From positions 23,042,449 through 23,106,448 of the forward strand of contig OX411546.1 of NCBI GenBank assembly GCA_948146395.1: a stretch of DNA of 64,000 nt, written 5' to 3'. The position numbers and the translations under genes were made by a program. The notes below the pieces were generated by a model that was not told the DNA's origin, did no database searches, and saw only the letters and a program-made list of their open reading frames with translations. Positions 53,101 to 62,038 of this stretch are shown in pieces (position 1 is the first letter of the stretch; every line of letters begins with the position of its first letter). The DNA is from Fragum whitleyi (lineage: Eukaryota; Mollusca; Bivalvia; Cardiida; Cardiidae).

Positions 53101-55240
53101 ATATTTGGCCTGAACTTGTAACTTTTGGTTTGTCCATAGTTCAAGAAATAGTTGTTCACGTAAATCCAAGGGGTTAGTGCAAACTTATTGTAAGTGCCTA
53201 TATTCTTTATAGGCACTTACAATTGTTTTGTGCTGATTCCCCGAATTGCTTATAGCCCATCTGAATATTAGTGGTTTTCTTGATTTCAAAATCTGATATC
53301 ATCCCATTCTCGCATTAAATCACACTTCTTTATGTATCTCAGAAAAAAATTAAATGAAGAAACTGCCTTTAAGAGTGTTTTCCAAAGACAAACAATGCAA
53401 ACGAACAAGTATCTCTTTTATTTTATATTTGAAAAAAAAAGTTCCGAAAAGGGGAAATTGCTTTAAATATTGCCATATTATGTGATCGCCTACAGTGTCT
53501 TGCATCTTGGAATCTGGATGTCTGGCGGCGGACAGCGGGTATTCGGCAACAGCCTTATAGTAAAAAAAAATTGGCTGTTTTATGTCTTAGGACCCAACCC
53601 ACAGCGTTATAATGGATTTGTACTTTACTTTGAAATTCAGCAGTGTAATGGGCATTTATCTTGTGACAATTTGCCAACTTGTTCCAACAATATTTTCTAT
53701 CACTCTAGATGGTTTCATTTAACACTTACCTGTTTTACAAAATTTGGACCTGTCCAAATTCAAAGGTTTTGCAGGCAAAAATTTAAAGTGGATTTAATTG
53801 AAAAATAACCTTTCTGTTGGGTAGAAAATTTTGTAGAAAAAGAAGAAATTGCTTGTCACAAGCAATTTCTTCTTTTCTACAATGTTTTCTCAATTGCAAA
53901 ATCTTAGGGACATAAAAACCTGGGATTTGACAGGAAATGGTTAAAATCACACCCTCTTCTCATTGTTTCCTGTATCCCTTACAATTCAGAGCAGTCTCAA
54001 ATTTTGAGAAACAAGAAATGGTTCATTTTGGTAAGTCTGAAATTCGATGTTTTGGCTTTTATGTAGCAAGATTTTGTAGGTTACTACTTTATCTACCAGA
54101 ATTTTTATTCCCCCAAAACTATGTTTGAGGGGTATAGAGTAGCTTGTCAGTCAATCAGTCAGTCCCTGGGTCAGTCCATTGGTCAGTCCGTCAGTCGGTA
54201 GCTTATTTTATCCACAAATTTTCTCAACAACTAATAAGCGGATTTCATTTAAACTTTACAGATATGATCAGTATCAGGCAGAGATGTGCAAGAGATATTT
54301 TGGTTACAATCCATTGACTTTTGACAGAGAAATTGCCCTTGATGGAAATGGCTTTTCATTATTGACAAGCACTTGTAGTGGGGAATGAGTCCACTTTGCA
54401 ACAGCCTAGTGTAATTTTCTAGGTTACTATGGCCTATAATCTTGATCGCGGGTTCGATCCCCGACGGCGGCACTCATTCTTTCCGACTATTTGTCGCTCA
54501 CCAATGGGTTGATAATCGTAGACCTATGTGAGATAGCGGCTGGAGGCTAGGAAAGAATGTGGTGGTTGTACTGGTGAGAGAAATACCAGGAATCCATTGT
54601 TAGGTGCTCCAGCCGCTGTGATATAACTGAAATAATGTTGAAAGCGGCGTTAAACTCCATTCAATCAATCAACCTACAATCTTGAGATGAAAGAGTAGCC
54701 CAAATCAATTGGGATGATATCTGTAATATTGAACATCTTACAGAATAATGACCAAACAGGATAATTTGATTCCATAAAGATCTATTCTCCATGGACAGCG
54801 ATGAAATATGGGCCAGAATTCCAGATAAGAAGAGTATTTCATAACAAGATTTCTTGGAATTCTAAGATATCACTATACAAAATCCTATGTTGTCAGTAGT
54901 CATGAAACTAATTAAATTCTTAAGTACTGAACAGTTTTGCCTACTTCATTGGTGGATCTAGATTTTTTTTGTCAGGGGGTTGTGACAGAAGATGCTATCG
55001 TTTTATTTCTTGATTTACAAATCAAAAAATAAACTAAAATTTACAAAGTTTCAGTTTTTCTTTGCACAAATTTTCTCTACCATAGATAAATATGCCCCTG
55101 GAAACACGTTGCCAGGTAAGTCTGAGGTCAAGGTTACAAACAAAGGCCATATTTCTTATCTATACTATGGAGTAATTGCAATTCTGACAATAGCAACTGT
55201 GTGCTTAATTGTATCAGTCCATGTACACAAAATAGAATAA
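50030..55240 (+). CDS. Small tail-anchored membrane protein, 89 aa, three coding exons (tentative)
   Basis: I do not recognise the family. The exons, 50030-50101, 53496-53538 and 55086-55240, join in phase (90 codons with the stop). The ATG has a good context (TTACCATGG), and the first exon encodes MATGYSPARSIQGQPNNTLE and DTVK with donor AAG|GTAGGT. The last exon follows the strong acceptor TTTTCTCTACCATAG and encodes a polar stretch, then a membrane helix (YYGVIAILTIATVCLIVSVH) and only a few residues after it, the layout of a tail-anchored protein. AATAAA overlaps the stop. The last exon contains an in-frame GTAAGT that could act as a donor; the open frame across it and the membrane segment suggest it is not always used. 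The 43-bp middle exon has weak splice sites, so the first and last exons are better supported than their join. Confidence 0.45.
50124..50350. mobile_element. piggyBac-like MITE with TTAA ends, copy 2
   Basis: TTAACCCTTATATGAATG to AGTATGGCAAGGGTTAA, with the core AAAGATCAGTCTGCACATAA. It lies about 20 bp after the gene 3 exon 1 donor. Confidence 0.7.
50418..50640. repeat. ACTTGTCC element, partial
   Basis: GGATATGGAATTCCAATGCC, GCTTTTCTACTTGCGGACAA and the GGTAGAAAACATTCTATTTA hairpin half match one arm of the family. The other arm is missing. Confidence 0.45.
50738..50986. mobile_element. piggyBac-like MITE, copy 3
   Basis: TTAACCCTTGTCATGCTGAA to AATCAGCATGACAAGGGTAA; the right TTAA is mutated or was lost when the adjacent element inserted. 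The core is AAGATCAGCCTGCACCTATG. Confidence 0.7.
50986..51254. mobile_element. GTGACCCGTCAC MITE-like element, best-preserved copy
   Basis: ATATGTGACCTGTCATTCAA to GGTGACGGGTCACATAT. The inner palindrome CAGACTGCGCGGACTGCGCA lies within CCTAGTCAGACTG / CAGACTGACTAGG. Confidence 0.75.
51597..51847. mobile_element. TIR element filled with TTCnnGAA motifs
   Basis: The ends CCTCTGCAAAACAG and CAGCTTTTTGCAGGGG are inverted. Between 51633 and 51819 there are ten TTCnnGAA sequences (starting at 51633, 51657, 51669, 51683, 51704, 51718, 51730, 51762, 51799 and 51812), several spaced so that NGAAN/NTTCN pentamers run on, as in heat-shock elements. It lies in the first intron of gene 3. Confidence 0.7.
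51893..52108. mobile_element. TATACC-TIR element, copy 2
   Basis: TATAGCGCGATTTTATTAAC and AACCTGACCC at the left; GATTCGGGTCAAATTAACCA and AGGTATA at the right. Matches the copy at 13011. Confidence 0.65.
52186..52450 (+). repeat. Repeat with GTCCGTCCGTCTG tract
   Basis: TACCTCCTTAAACTATAATG to CATTTGCAGGGGGGTTATAC. A related unit at 54107-54400 shares AGAGATGTGCAAG and TGGAAATGGCTTTTCATTAT. Confidence 0.55.
52483..52845. mobile_element. CCTATGT-palindrome element, copy 3, interrupted at its centre
   Basis: Left half AGAGGGAATAAAGCCAGTCT with CCTATGTTGTTGGTACTCAT; right half GACAAGATAATTCCAATGAA with TGCCAACAACATAAGG. The halves are separated by the TTAA element at 52559-52795. Confidence 0.7.
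52559..52795. mobile_element. piggyBac-like MITE, copy 4, nested
   Basis: TTAACCCTTGTCATGCTGAA to TTCAGCTTGACAAAAGTTAA. The host reads GGTC|TTAA ... TTAA|GACTTGACAAG, so removing one TTAA and the element restores a palindrome centre like that at 55.99 kb. Confidence 0.8.
53173..53238. repeat. Hairpin TATTGTAAGTGCCTATA, copy 3
   Basis: GTGCAAACTTATTGTAAGTG and CACTTACAATTGTTTTGTGC flank CCTATATTCTTTATAGG. Confidence 0.7.
53496..53538 (+). CDS. Gene 3, candidate middle exon
   Basis: 43 bp, acceptor GATCGCCTACAG, donor GCGG|GTATTC. It encodes CLASWNLDVWRRTA plus one base. It was chosen because phase 0 in and phase 1 out fit both neighbours. The weak sites leave room for another exon. Confidence 0.3.
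53829..53886. repeat. Perfect hairpin GTAGAAAAAGAAGAAATTGC
   Basis: The arms GAAGAAATTGCTTGT and ACAAGCAATTTCTTC, with a pyrimidine/purine extension, form a long stem almost without a loop. Confidence 0.65.
54107..54400 (+). repeat. Repeat with CAGTCAGTCCCTGGGTCAGT tract
   Basis: It starts TTCCCCCAAAACTATG and ends CACTTGTAGTGGGGAA (short inverted ends). The interior is related to 52186-52450. Confidence 0.5.
54428..54672 (+). mobile_element. tRNA-derived SINE, plus orientation, head-truncated
   Basis: B box GGGTTCGATCCCCGACGGCG, body ACCAATGGGTTGATAATCGT and GTTAGGTGCTCCAGCCG, and tail GCGGCGTTAAACTCCATTCA are clear. The A box is missing. It lies in the last intron of gene 3. Confidence 0.75.
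55086..55240 (+). CDS. Gene 3, terminal exon with membrane anchor
   Basis: The acceptor AG is at 55084-55085. It encodes KYAPGNTLPGKSEVKVTNKG and then a hydrophobic helix of about 22 residues, with TAA at 55238-55240. Confidence 0.5.
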
Positions 55241-55248
55241 AAAATAAA
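55236..55248 (+). terminator. Overlapping poly(A) signals after gene 3
   Basis: Two AATAAA hexamers (55236-55241 and 55243-55248) overlap or follow the stop codon. The 3' UTR would be very short. Confidence 0.35.
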
Positions 55249-55466
55249 TAGCCCCTTTTAATAGCAACTTTTGGTTAATACCAACTAAAGGTTTGACAAA
55301 TTTGAGATACTCTTAACAGGATTCCAATTTGGCTCTCTTTGGTCTGTTCATTGGCTCTCACATCAGTATTAGTACCGTAAAAGTTCTATAGAACCCCGGG
55401 ATTTCATAAGAACCATAGCATTTCTATTAGAAAGTAATGGACTACTCTTCATATCAATGGCTCAGT

Positions 55467-55530
55467 GCGAAACAGTTGTAACTGCCTGTAGACATATAGG
55501 CAGTTTAAACTATTTTACGCTGAGCCATCA
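55467..55530. repeat. Hairpin CAGTTGTAACTGCC, copy 4
   Basis: GTGCGAAACAGTTGTAACTG and CAGTTTAAACTATTTTACGC flank CCTGTAGACATATAGG. Confidence 0.7.
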
Positions 55531-55912
55531 ATATGAATTTGTTAAGACAGTGAAAAAATTGCACAAAATGAGCATACTCCTCACAAACTATTAACATTTG
55601 ATTGCGTAAAAGGTACATCAAACTTCTATTGAATTCTTACTGAACTAATTTTGTTGGTATTGGCCTTTATGAGAGGCTTGAAGAGTTTGTAAAACCACAT
55701 AAAAAATGGTCGATTTCAACCTCTGAAAAGGGGAATGGGGTTTCATTATTAGAATTTTTATTGTACTCTTTTATTCTCCATGTAGCAGAAATGACAGGAT
55801 TTAATTAAAAGTGTAAGAACTTGTTTCTCATTCAGTACTCAATAAAAAGGTTAACACCAAAACTAATATTGCGCATCATTGTCTCTAAAGATTAGGTATA
55901 CAATTTGAACAG

Positions 55913-56105
55913 AAGAACAGATAAGAGGGGGTAATACCAGTCTAAAAGCTTTCTTTCACAATCAAATTCTATGTTGTGGGTACCCATTGAAATCGTCTTG
56001 ACAAGAAGATTTCAATTAGTACTCACAATATAGGATTTGTGAAAGTATTGTTGAAATTTCTTTATTTGAAATCGAAGATATCCAAGGCTCTTTCTGTAGC
56101 TCTGT
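55913..56105. mobile_element. CCTATGT-palindrome element, intact copy 4
   Basis: CAGATAAGAGGGGGTAATAC at the left; central CTATGTTGTGGGTACCCATT, CGTCTTGACAAGAAG and AGTACTCACAATATAGG. It serves as the uninterrupted reference for the split copy at 52.5 kb. Confidence 0.68.
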
Positions 56106-56395
56106 TTAAATGATTATTTTGTCAGGAAACTGCAAGATGAAATCACACCTTAGATTAAATTTTTGTCAACCTAATATAATTGGATTAATTTCAATATAAA
56201 AGATTAACTCGTAGTTGCTATTCTAGGAAATGGAAAGAAGTGCTGATCAACAGCATGCTTGAAAGTTGTGACAGCTAGGCACTGCTGATTGTCGTTATTG
56301 AATATCTTTTAGTTGTTTGAAATTTTTTCACTTGTAAAACAAATCCACTGCTCACAGTTGGTACAAAATGGTTGTAGCTGCCTATACTTTTAAGT

Positions 56396-59000
56396 TCTAC
56401 TGGTGGAAGGCCAGCAAACTATTGTCATGGTGTTGTGTCCGTCGTGTGTGCGCCTGTCCATGTGTGAGTGCCTAAACTTTGTCTTTAAACATATTCTTCT
56501 CCTAAACTTATTGGACAATTTTAACAAAACTTGGTCATAATGTTCCTCGGGTGACCCTCCTCTTAAATTGTCAAGGAAATTTTGATTGGCCCCATAATAT
56601 CGGCATGGCAGATGTGGCTTATTTTTTCTTTATATTCACTTAAAAATTTTAAAATCTTCTCAAACCATTGGACAAAATTTCATTGAAACTTACTATGGAT
56701 GATCATTGGGTGACCCTCTTCTTAAATCATTAAAGATATTTTGATTGCAGACCCCAAATATGGGCATGGCAGGGCTGGCCTATTTTCAATTTATTCTCAC
56801 TTTAAAATCTTTAAGCATGTTCTCCTCCCAAACCAATGGACCTATTTCTTTGAAATTTAGCATGGAGATTCATTGGGTAACCCTTTACTTAAATTTTTAA
56901 AGTAATTTTGATTGACCCCCAAATATGAGCGTGACAGCTAGGGTGGGGCTTTTTTTCACTTTAAAATCCTAAAAACATTTTCTCTGCCCAAATTACAGGA
57001 CTGATTTCAATGAAACTTGGCATGGATCTTCCTTGGTTAACCCTTTGTTTAAATTATTAAAGCAATTTAGATTGATCCCAAAAAATGGGTATGGCAAGGT
57101 TGGGCTTATTAGCTCACCTGAGCACGAAGTGCTCAAGGGAGCTATTGTGATCGATCATTGTCCGGCGTCCGTCTGTCCATCTGTCCGTCTGTCCGTCACG
57201 GCGTCAACTTTTTCTTTAAACGACATCTCCTCCTAAACTTATGGGTCAAAATCAACCAAACTTGGCAGAAATATTCCTTGGGTGGTCCCTTATCAAAATT
57301 GCTCAAATGGAAAGGATCCGTGCCATATCACGGGAAAAGGGGCCTTAATGACAAATTTCTTGTTTTCACTCTAGAAGCCACAAATATGGTCCAATCTTTA
57401 TGAAACTTGGTCAGAATGTTTGTTAGGTCATGAGGATGAAGTCTATTGAAAATGGGAAGGATCCGTGCCGTTTCACAGAAAAAGCCGCCTTAATGACAAT
57501 TTTGTCAACAATATCTTTAAACGACATCTCCTCCTGAACTTATGGGTTAAAATCAACCAAACTTGGCAGAAATATTCCTTGGGTAGTCCCTTATCAAAAT
57601 TGCTCAAATGGAAAGGATCCGTGCCATATCACGGGAAAAGGAGCATTAATGACAAATTTCTTGTTTTCACTCTAGAAGCCACAAATATGATCCAATCTTC
57701 ATGAAACTTGGTAAGAATGTTTGTTATGTCATGAGGATGAAGTCTATTGAAAATGGGAAGGATCCGTGCCATTTCACAGAAAAAGCCGCCTTAATGACAA
57801 TTTTGTCAAGAATATCTTTAAACGACATCTCCTCCTAAACTTATGGGTTAAAATCAACCAAACTTGGCAGAAATATTCCTTGGGTGGTCCCTTATGAAAA
57901 TTGCTCGAATGGAAAGGATCTGTGCCATATCACGGGAAAAGGGGCCTTAATGACAAATTTCTTGTTTTCACTCTAGAAGCCACAAATATGATCCAATCAT
58001 CATGAAACTTGGTCAGAGTATTTGTTAGGTCATGAGGATGAAGTCTATTGAAAATGGGAAGGATCCGTGCCATTTCACAGAAAAAGCCGCCTTAATGACA
58101 ATTTTGTCAACTTTTTCTTAAAACGACATCTCCTCCTAAACTTATGGGTTAAAATCAACCAAACTTGGCAGAAATATTCCTTGGGTGTTCCCTTATGAAA
58201 ATTGCTCAAATGGAAAGGATCTGTGCCATATCACGGGAAAAGGGGCCTTAATGACAAATTTCTTGTTTTCACTCTAGAAGCCACAAATATGGTCCAATCT
58301 TCATGAAACTTGGTCAGAATGTTTGTTAGGTCATGAGGATTGAGTCTGTTGAAAATGGGAAGGATCCATGCCATATCACGGTAAAAGGCGCCTTAATGAC
58401 AATTTTGTCAACAATATCTTTAAACGACATCTCCTCCTAAACTTATGGGTTAAAATCAACCAAACTTGGCAGAAATATTCCTTGGGTGGTCCCTTATGAA
58501 AATTGCTCAAATGGAAAGGATCTGTGCCATATTACGGGAAAAGGCATTTTAATGACATTTTTTTTTGTTTACTCTCTAGAAGCCACAAATATGGTCCAAT
58601 CATCATGAAACTTTGTCAGAATGTTTGTTATGTCATGAGGATAAACTCATTTGAAAATGGGAAGTATACTTGCCATATCACGGGAAAAGGGGCCTTAATG
58701 ACAATTTTCTCGTAAGAGCTCCAAACGCCACAAATATAGTCCAATCTTCATGAAACTTGATCAAAATGTTTGCCAGGTCACAAGAATGAACTCTGTTGAA
58801 AATGGGAAGGTTCATGCCATATCATAGGAAATGGAGTCTTTATGATAATTTACTTGAAATATCAGGTGAGCGATTTAGGGCCCTCAGGGTCCTCTTGTTT
58901 TTACATTACTTTCTTTTTAGATTCTTTAAAAATCTTCTTCTCCAAAACCAATGGACCAATTTCAATGAATCTTGGCATGACTATTTATTTACTTATGTCC
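56396..59000 (+). repeat. Outer repeat element, split by the 57109-58898 element
   Basis: It starts TCTACTGGTGGAAGGCCAGC. Units of about 150 bp share CATTGGGTGACCCTCTTCTT-like and GGGCATGGCAGG sequence. After 58898 the same unit type resumes (AACCAATGGACCAATTTCAA), showing that the inner element landed inside it. Confidence 0.55.
57109..58898 (+). repeat. AGCTCACC-type element with 301-bp tandem array (about 5.5 units)
   Basis: It opens AGCTCACCTGAGCACGAAGT and GCTCAAGGGAGC (hairpin), then GTCCGTCTGTCCATCTGTCC. AAACGACATCTCCTCCT recurs at 57218, 57519, 57820, 58121 and 58422, a constant 301-bp step. The last unit is diverged. It ends CAGGTGAGCGATTTAGGGCC and CCTCTTGTTT. Short frames inside the units are not genes. 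Confidence 0.8.
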
Positions 59001-59021
59001 CATTAATAAGCTGAGAGGTAA

Positions 59022-59966
59022 GTGCACAAAAATTGTAAATGCCTATAAATACAGTAAAATCTCAGTCATTCGCACGCCGGTGGTTCGTAGGTATGTGTTG
59101 GTTCGTATACATTCTTTGGTCCCGATTTTCTGCCCTCTTTATCTTTGTTAGAAGGCTTCAAGTAATTCGCATGTCGGTGGTTCGTAGTTCGTAGCTCGTA
59201 GCTCGTGTCAAGTCCCGAGAGTTTCCAAATAACACAAAATAATATGTTTAATCTGTAGGTGTGAATTATGCGATCAATAGCTGTCCTAGGTGTAACAATA
59301 GACATATTTCTTGATTTTCACACCTGTTGATTGGTAGTAACCGAAGTTATTGTTTTGCATCAATATTTACAGGCATTGTTTGAATTGTAATTTTCGGTGG
59401 GTTAAATCGAATAAAGGATCAATCAGTGACCTTATTTATTGTTTTTCATCTGGCTTTCTCATACTGATTATGCACATATGAATGTGCAAATCTTCGTAGA
59501 CTTGATTGTGAACATGACTTCCACACGACTCCACACAGATTCATTGTTATGCCGAGATTTCATTGTCCACTGAATAAGTACTCAAAGTGATCGATCCAAA
59601 GGGAAAACACTCTGATGTAATTAATATTTGGCATGTAAATAATTGCCGAAATTACTTTGTTTAGGATTTAAATATGGATGAAACGAAAGATGATCATTGT
59701 TTAAGTGAGAATTGTTGCGTCCTTACTCTCTTCAAAATGGTCTCGTTAGAACTTGATTTAAAACATATTCCATAGAACCTAAGAATAAAGCCACAAATAT
59801 AGGGTACCTGAAGACCATGTCCGATCTGAGCCATCAAAAAACTACCGACTGCTTGACATTGGTTGGTTCATACTACGTTTAGTTTGTATAAATAGTCCCG
59901 GTTCCTTGAGATACGAACCACTGAGACTTTACTGTATATAGGCATATAGAATACTTTTTGAACTGA
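59022..59966. repeat. CAGTTGTAACTGCC-type palindrome opened by the insertion
   Basis: The left arm GTGCACAAAAATTGTAAATG ends CCTATAAA. The right arm TATAGGCATATAGAATAC continues TTTTTGAACTGA. Apart from the element between them they resemble the intact hairpins at 53.18 and 55.47 kb. Confidence 0.6.
59052..59934. mobile_element. pogo/Tigger-like non-autonomous element with TA target duplication
   Basis: The left end CAGTAAAATCTCAGTCATTC and right end (reversed) CAGTAAAGTCTCAGTGGTTC are near-identical for about 16 bp, flanked by TA. CAGT-type ends with TA duplications fit the pogo/Tigger group of Tc1/mariner. No transposase frame. It sits in the loop of a palindrome (see 59022-59966). Confidence 0.6.
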
Positions 59967-60436
59967 CCTAGTAAAGTCAACTGATCCATTTATACATGTC
60001 AAGGTTTCATTTCACCACAAAGAGTACTATAGTAACAGAAAAAATATGTTGGCTATCCCCATTAGAATTCTGTTATCATGTTATATCAACAGAATAATGG
60101 TTGGAAGAGTACGATTTAAGGGAAATTATTGAACATTATTCTAACAAAATGCCAGAAAATGGATAGTGCATAATGTTACAATTAGCAGTATTGTCCTTAT
60201 GGAATATACTACGGCATTCAAAACTGTTCTTCTCTTTTTTGTTTGTCATCATTCAAATTATTCTTTTGTTATGAAATATAACAAGATCACAGAAACAATC
60301 AACAGAAATTCTAGATTCAAGCAACAGAAAACTTCACAGTCTTGAATGTAAAGCAATTTTTTAAAAAAAACCCACAAAGCTTTACATGTTTCATTGCCAT
60401 GACATAAAATAATTGAAAGAGATATCAATAAGAGGG

Positions 60437-60507
60437 TTCAGTGCAAGACTGTACTAAGTGTATATACATTGTATATACACTTAGAACTGTCTTGCACTGA
60501 AACCTCA
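60437..60507. repeat. Hairpin CAGTGCAAGACTGTACTAAG, copy 2
   Basis: TTCAGTGCAAGACTGTACTA and AGAACTGTCTTGCACTGAA flank GTGTATATACATTGTATATA. Near-identical to the copy at 28991. Confidence 0.75.
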
Positions 60508-60589
60508 TAATATGCTGAAAGATACAATGCAATTTGGATTCTGCAAGGCAATGCTTTTTCATGGTCAAGAAAAGGATAATATAGTTTGT

Positions 60590-61632
60590 AAATGAGCCTT
60601 ATCAGAGTGTATGTCATTTCCAACAATTTGGCATGTGTGTGATGGACATACACTCTGCAGCTTAGACTAACCACACATAATGCAGCTTGAATACTAACTG
60701 TCTGTCTGAAGATGGTTTAGGACCTTCATAATGAGCCTGAGTGTGTGACATTTGCAACAATTTCGAATGTGTGTGATGGACATACATTCTGAAGCTTAGA
60801 CTAACCACACATAATGCAGCTTGAATACTAACTGTCTGTCTGAAGATGGTTTAGGACCTTCATAAATGAGCCTGAGTGTGTGACATTTGCAACAATTTCG
60901 AATGTGTGTGATGGACATACACTCTGCAGCTAAGACAAACCACACATAATGCAGCTTGAATACTAACTGTCTGTCTGAAGATGGTTTAGGACCTTCATAA
61001 ATGAGCCTGAGTGTGTGACATTTCCAACAATTTCCCATGTGTGTGATGGACATACACTATGCAGCTTGTACAAACCACACAATGCAGCTTGAATACTAAC
61101 TGCCTGTCTGAAGATGGAATAGGACCTTCGTAAATGAGCCTGAGTGTGTGACATTTCCAACAATATTGCATGTGTGTGATGGACATACACTATGCAGCTT
61201 TGACAAACCACACAATGCAGCTAGAATACTAACCGTCTGTCTGAAGATGGAAAAGGATCTTCATAAATGAGCCTGAGTGTGTGACATTTTCAACAATTTT
61301 GCATGTGTGAGATGGACGTATACTCTGCAGCTTGGACAAACGACACAATGCAGCTAGAATACAAACTGTTTGTCTGAAGATGGAATAGGACCTTCGTAAT
61401 GAGCCTGAGTGTGTGACATTTCCAACAATTTTGCATGTGTGATGGACATACACTCTGCAGCTTAGACAAACCAGGCAATGCAGCTAGAACACTAACTGAA
61501 GAGGGAATAGGACCTTATCTATCTTATGAGCGCAGAGCAAAGACTCTGGACAGCCTGTGTGGCTGCACAGGCTGACCAGAGACTATGCTTTGCACACATA
61601 TGAAATTGTTGGAAATGTCACACACAGGCTCA
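60590..61632. mobile_element. TGAGCCTGTG TIR element with a 7-copy, about 134-bp array
   Basis: GATGGACATACACTCTGCAG or close variants recur at 60641, 60775, 60910, 61045, 61178, 61311 and 61441 (steps 130-135). Each unit contains GAGCCTGAGTGTGTGACATT and CTGTCTGAAGATGG. The only opposite-orientation end is at 61595-61632 (GAAATTGTTGGAAATGTCAC, ACACAGGCTCA), which pairs with the first unit. So the array is an amplification of the left end of a TIR element like that at 30828. Confidence 0.7.
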
Positions 61633-62038
61633 AATTGAATCAGTCAGCTAGCTAAATGAATATATTCTCATCCAGAATTAAGGATTTGCTTGTACCACAT
61701 AAATAAATCATGCATTTAAAAGAAGGAATTATAATGGTCCCTTTATGACCAATTAAGGAGATATCATGATTTTTAGTGCTATTACTATCAAATTCTCCTT
61801 AAAATGGACTAGCTTTATATGGAAGGAGAGGGTCAGGATTTGGTATTAATTGGCTTTGAAGTTTGATGGATGAAAATAGAGCCAAGTCTTGACCAACATA
61901 TGGAGGATTATTGAATTATTTCCATTTACTTAATTTACACATTAACAGCCAACAGGGTTTTTAGATTGATCCAATATCAAAGAAGTTGCAGGGTGTCATT
62001 TTTTAAATGAGGAAATTTTAAAAGTCTGTTTTTGTTAG

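Noticed and set aside
53470..53808. 112-codon plus-strand frame around the gene 3 middle exon
   Set aside because: The frame differs from the exon phase, and the peptide looks like translated non-coding DNA.
57158..58715. Several open frames of 70-80 codons with similar peptides
   Set aside because: They are the same frame in successive 301-bp repeat units, with no start context, splice sites or family signature.
60796..61478. Minus-strand frames with repeated Cys/His-rich peptides, zinc-finger-like at first sight
   Set aside because: The period equals the 134-bp DNA repeat, spacing of Cys and His does not fit a finger, and the frame shifts between units.
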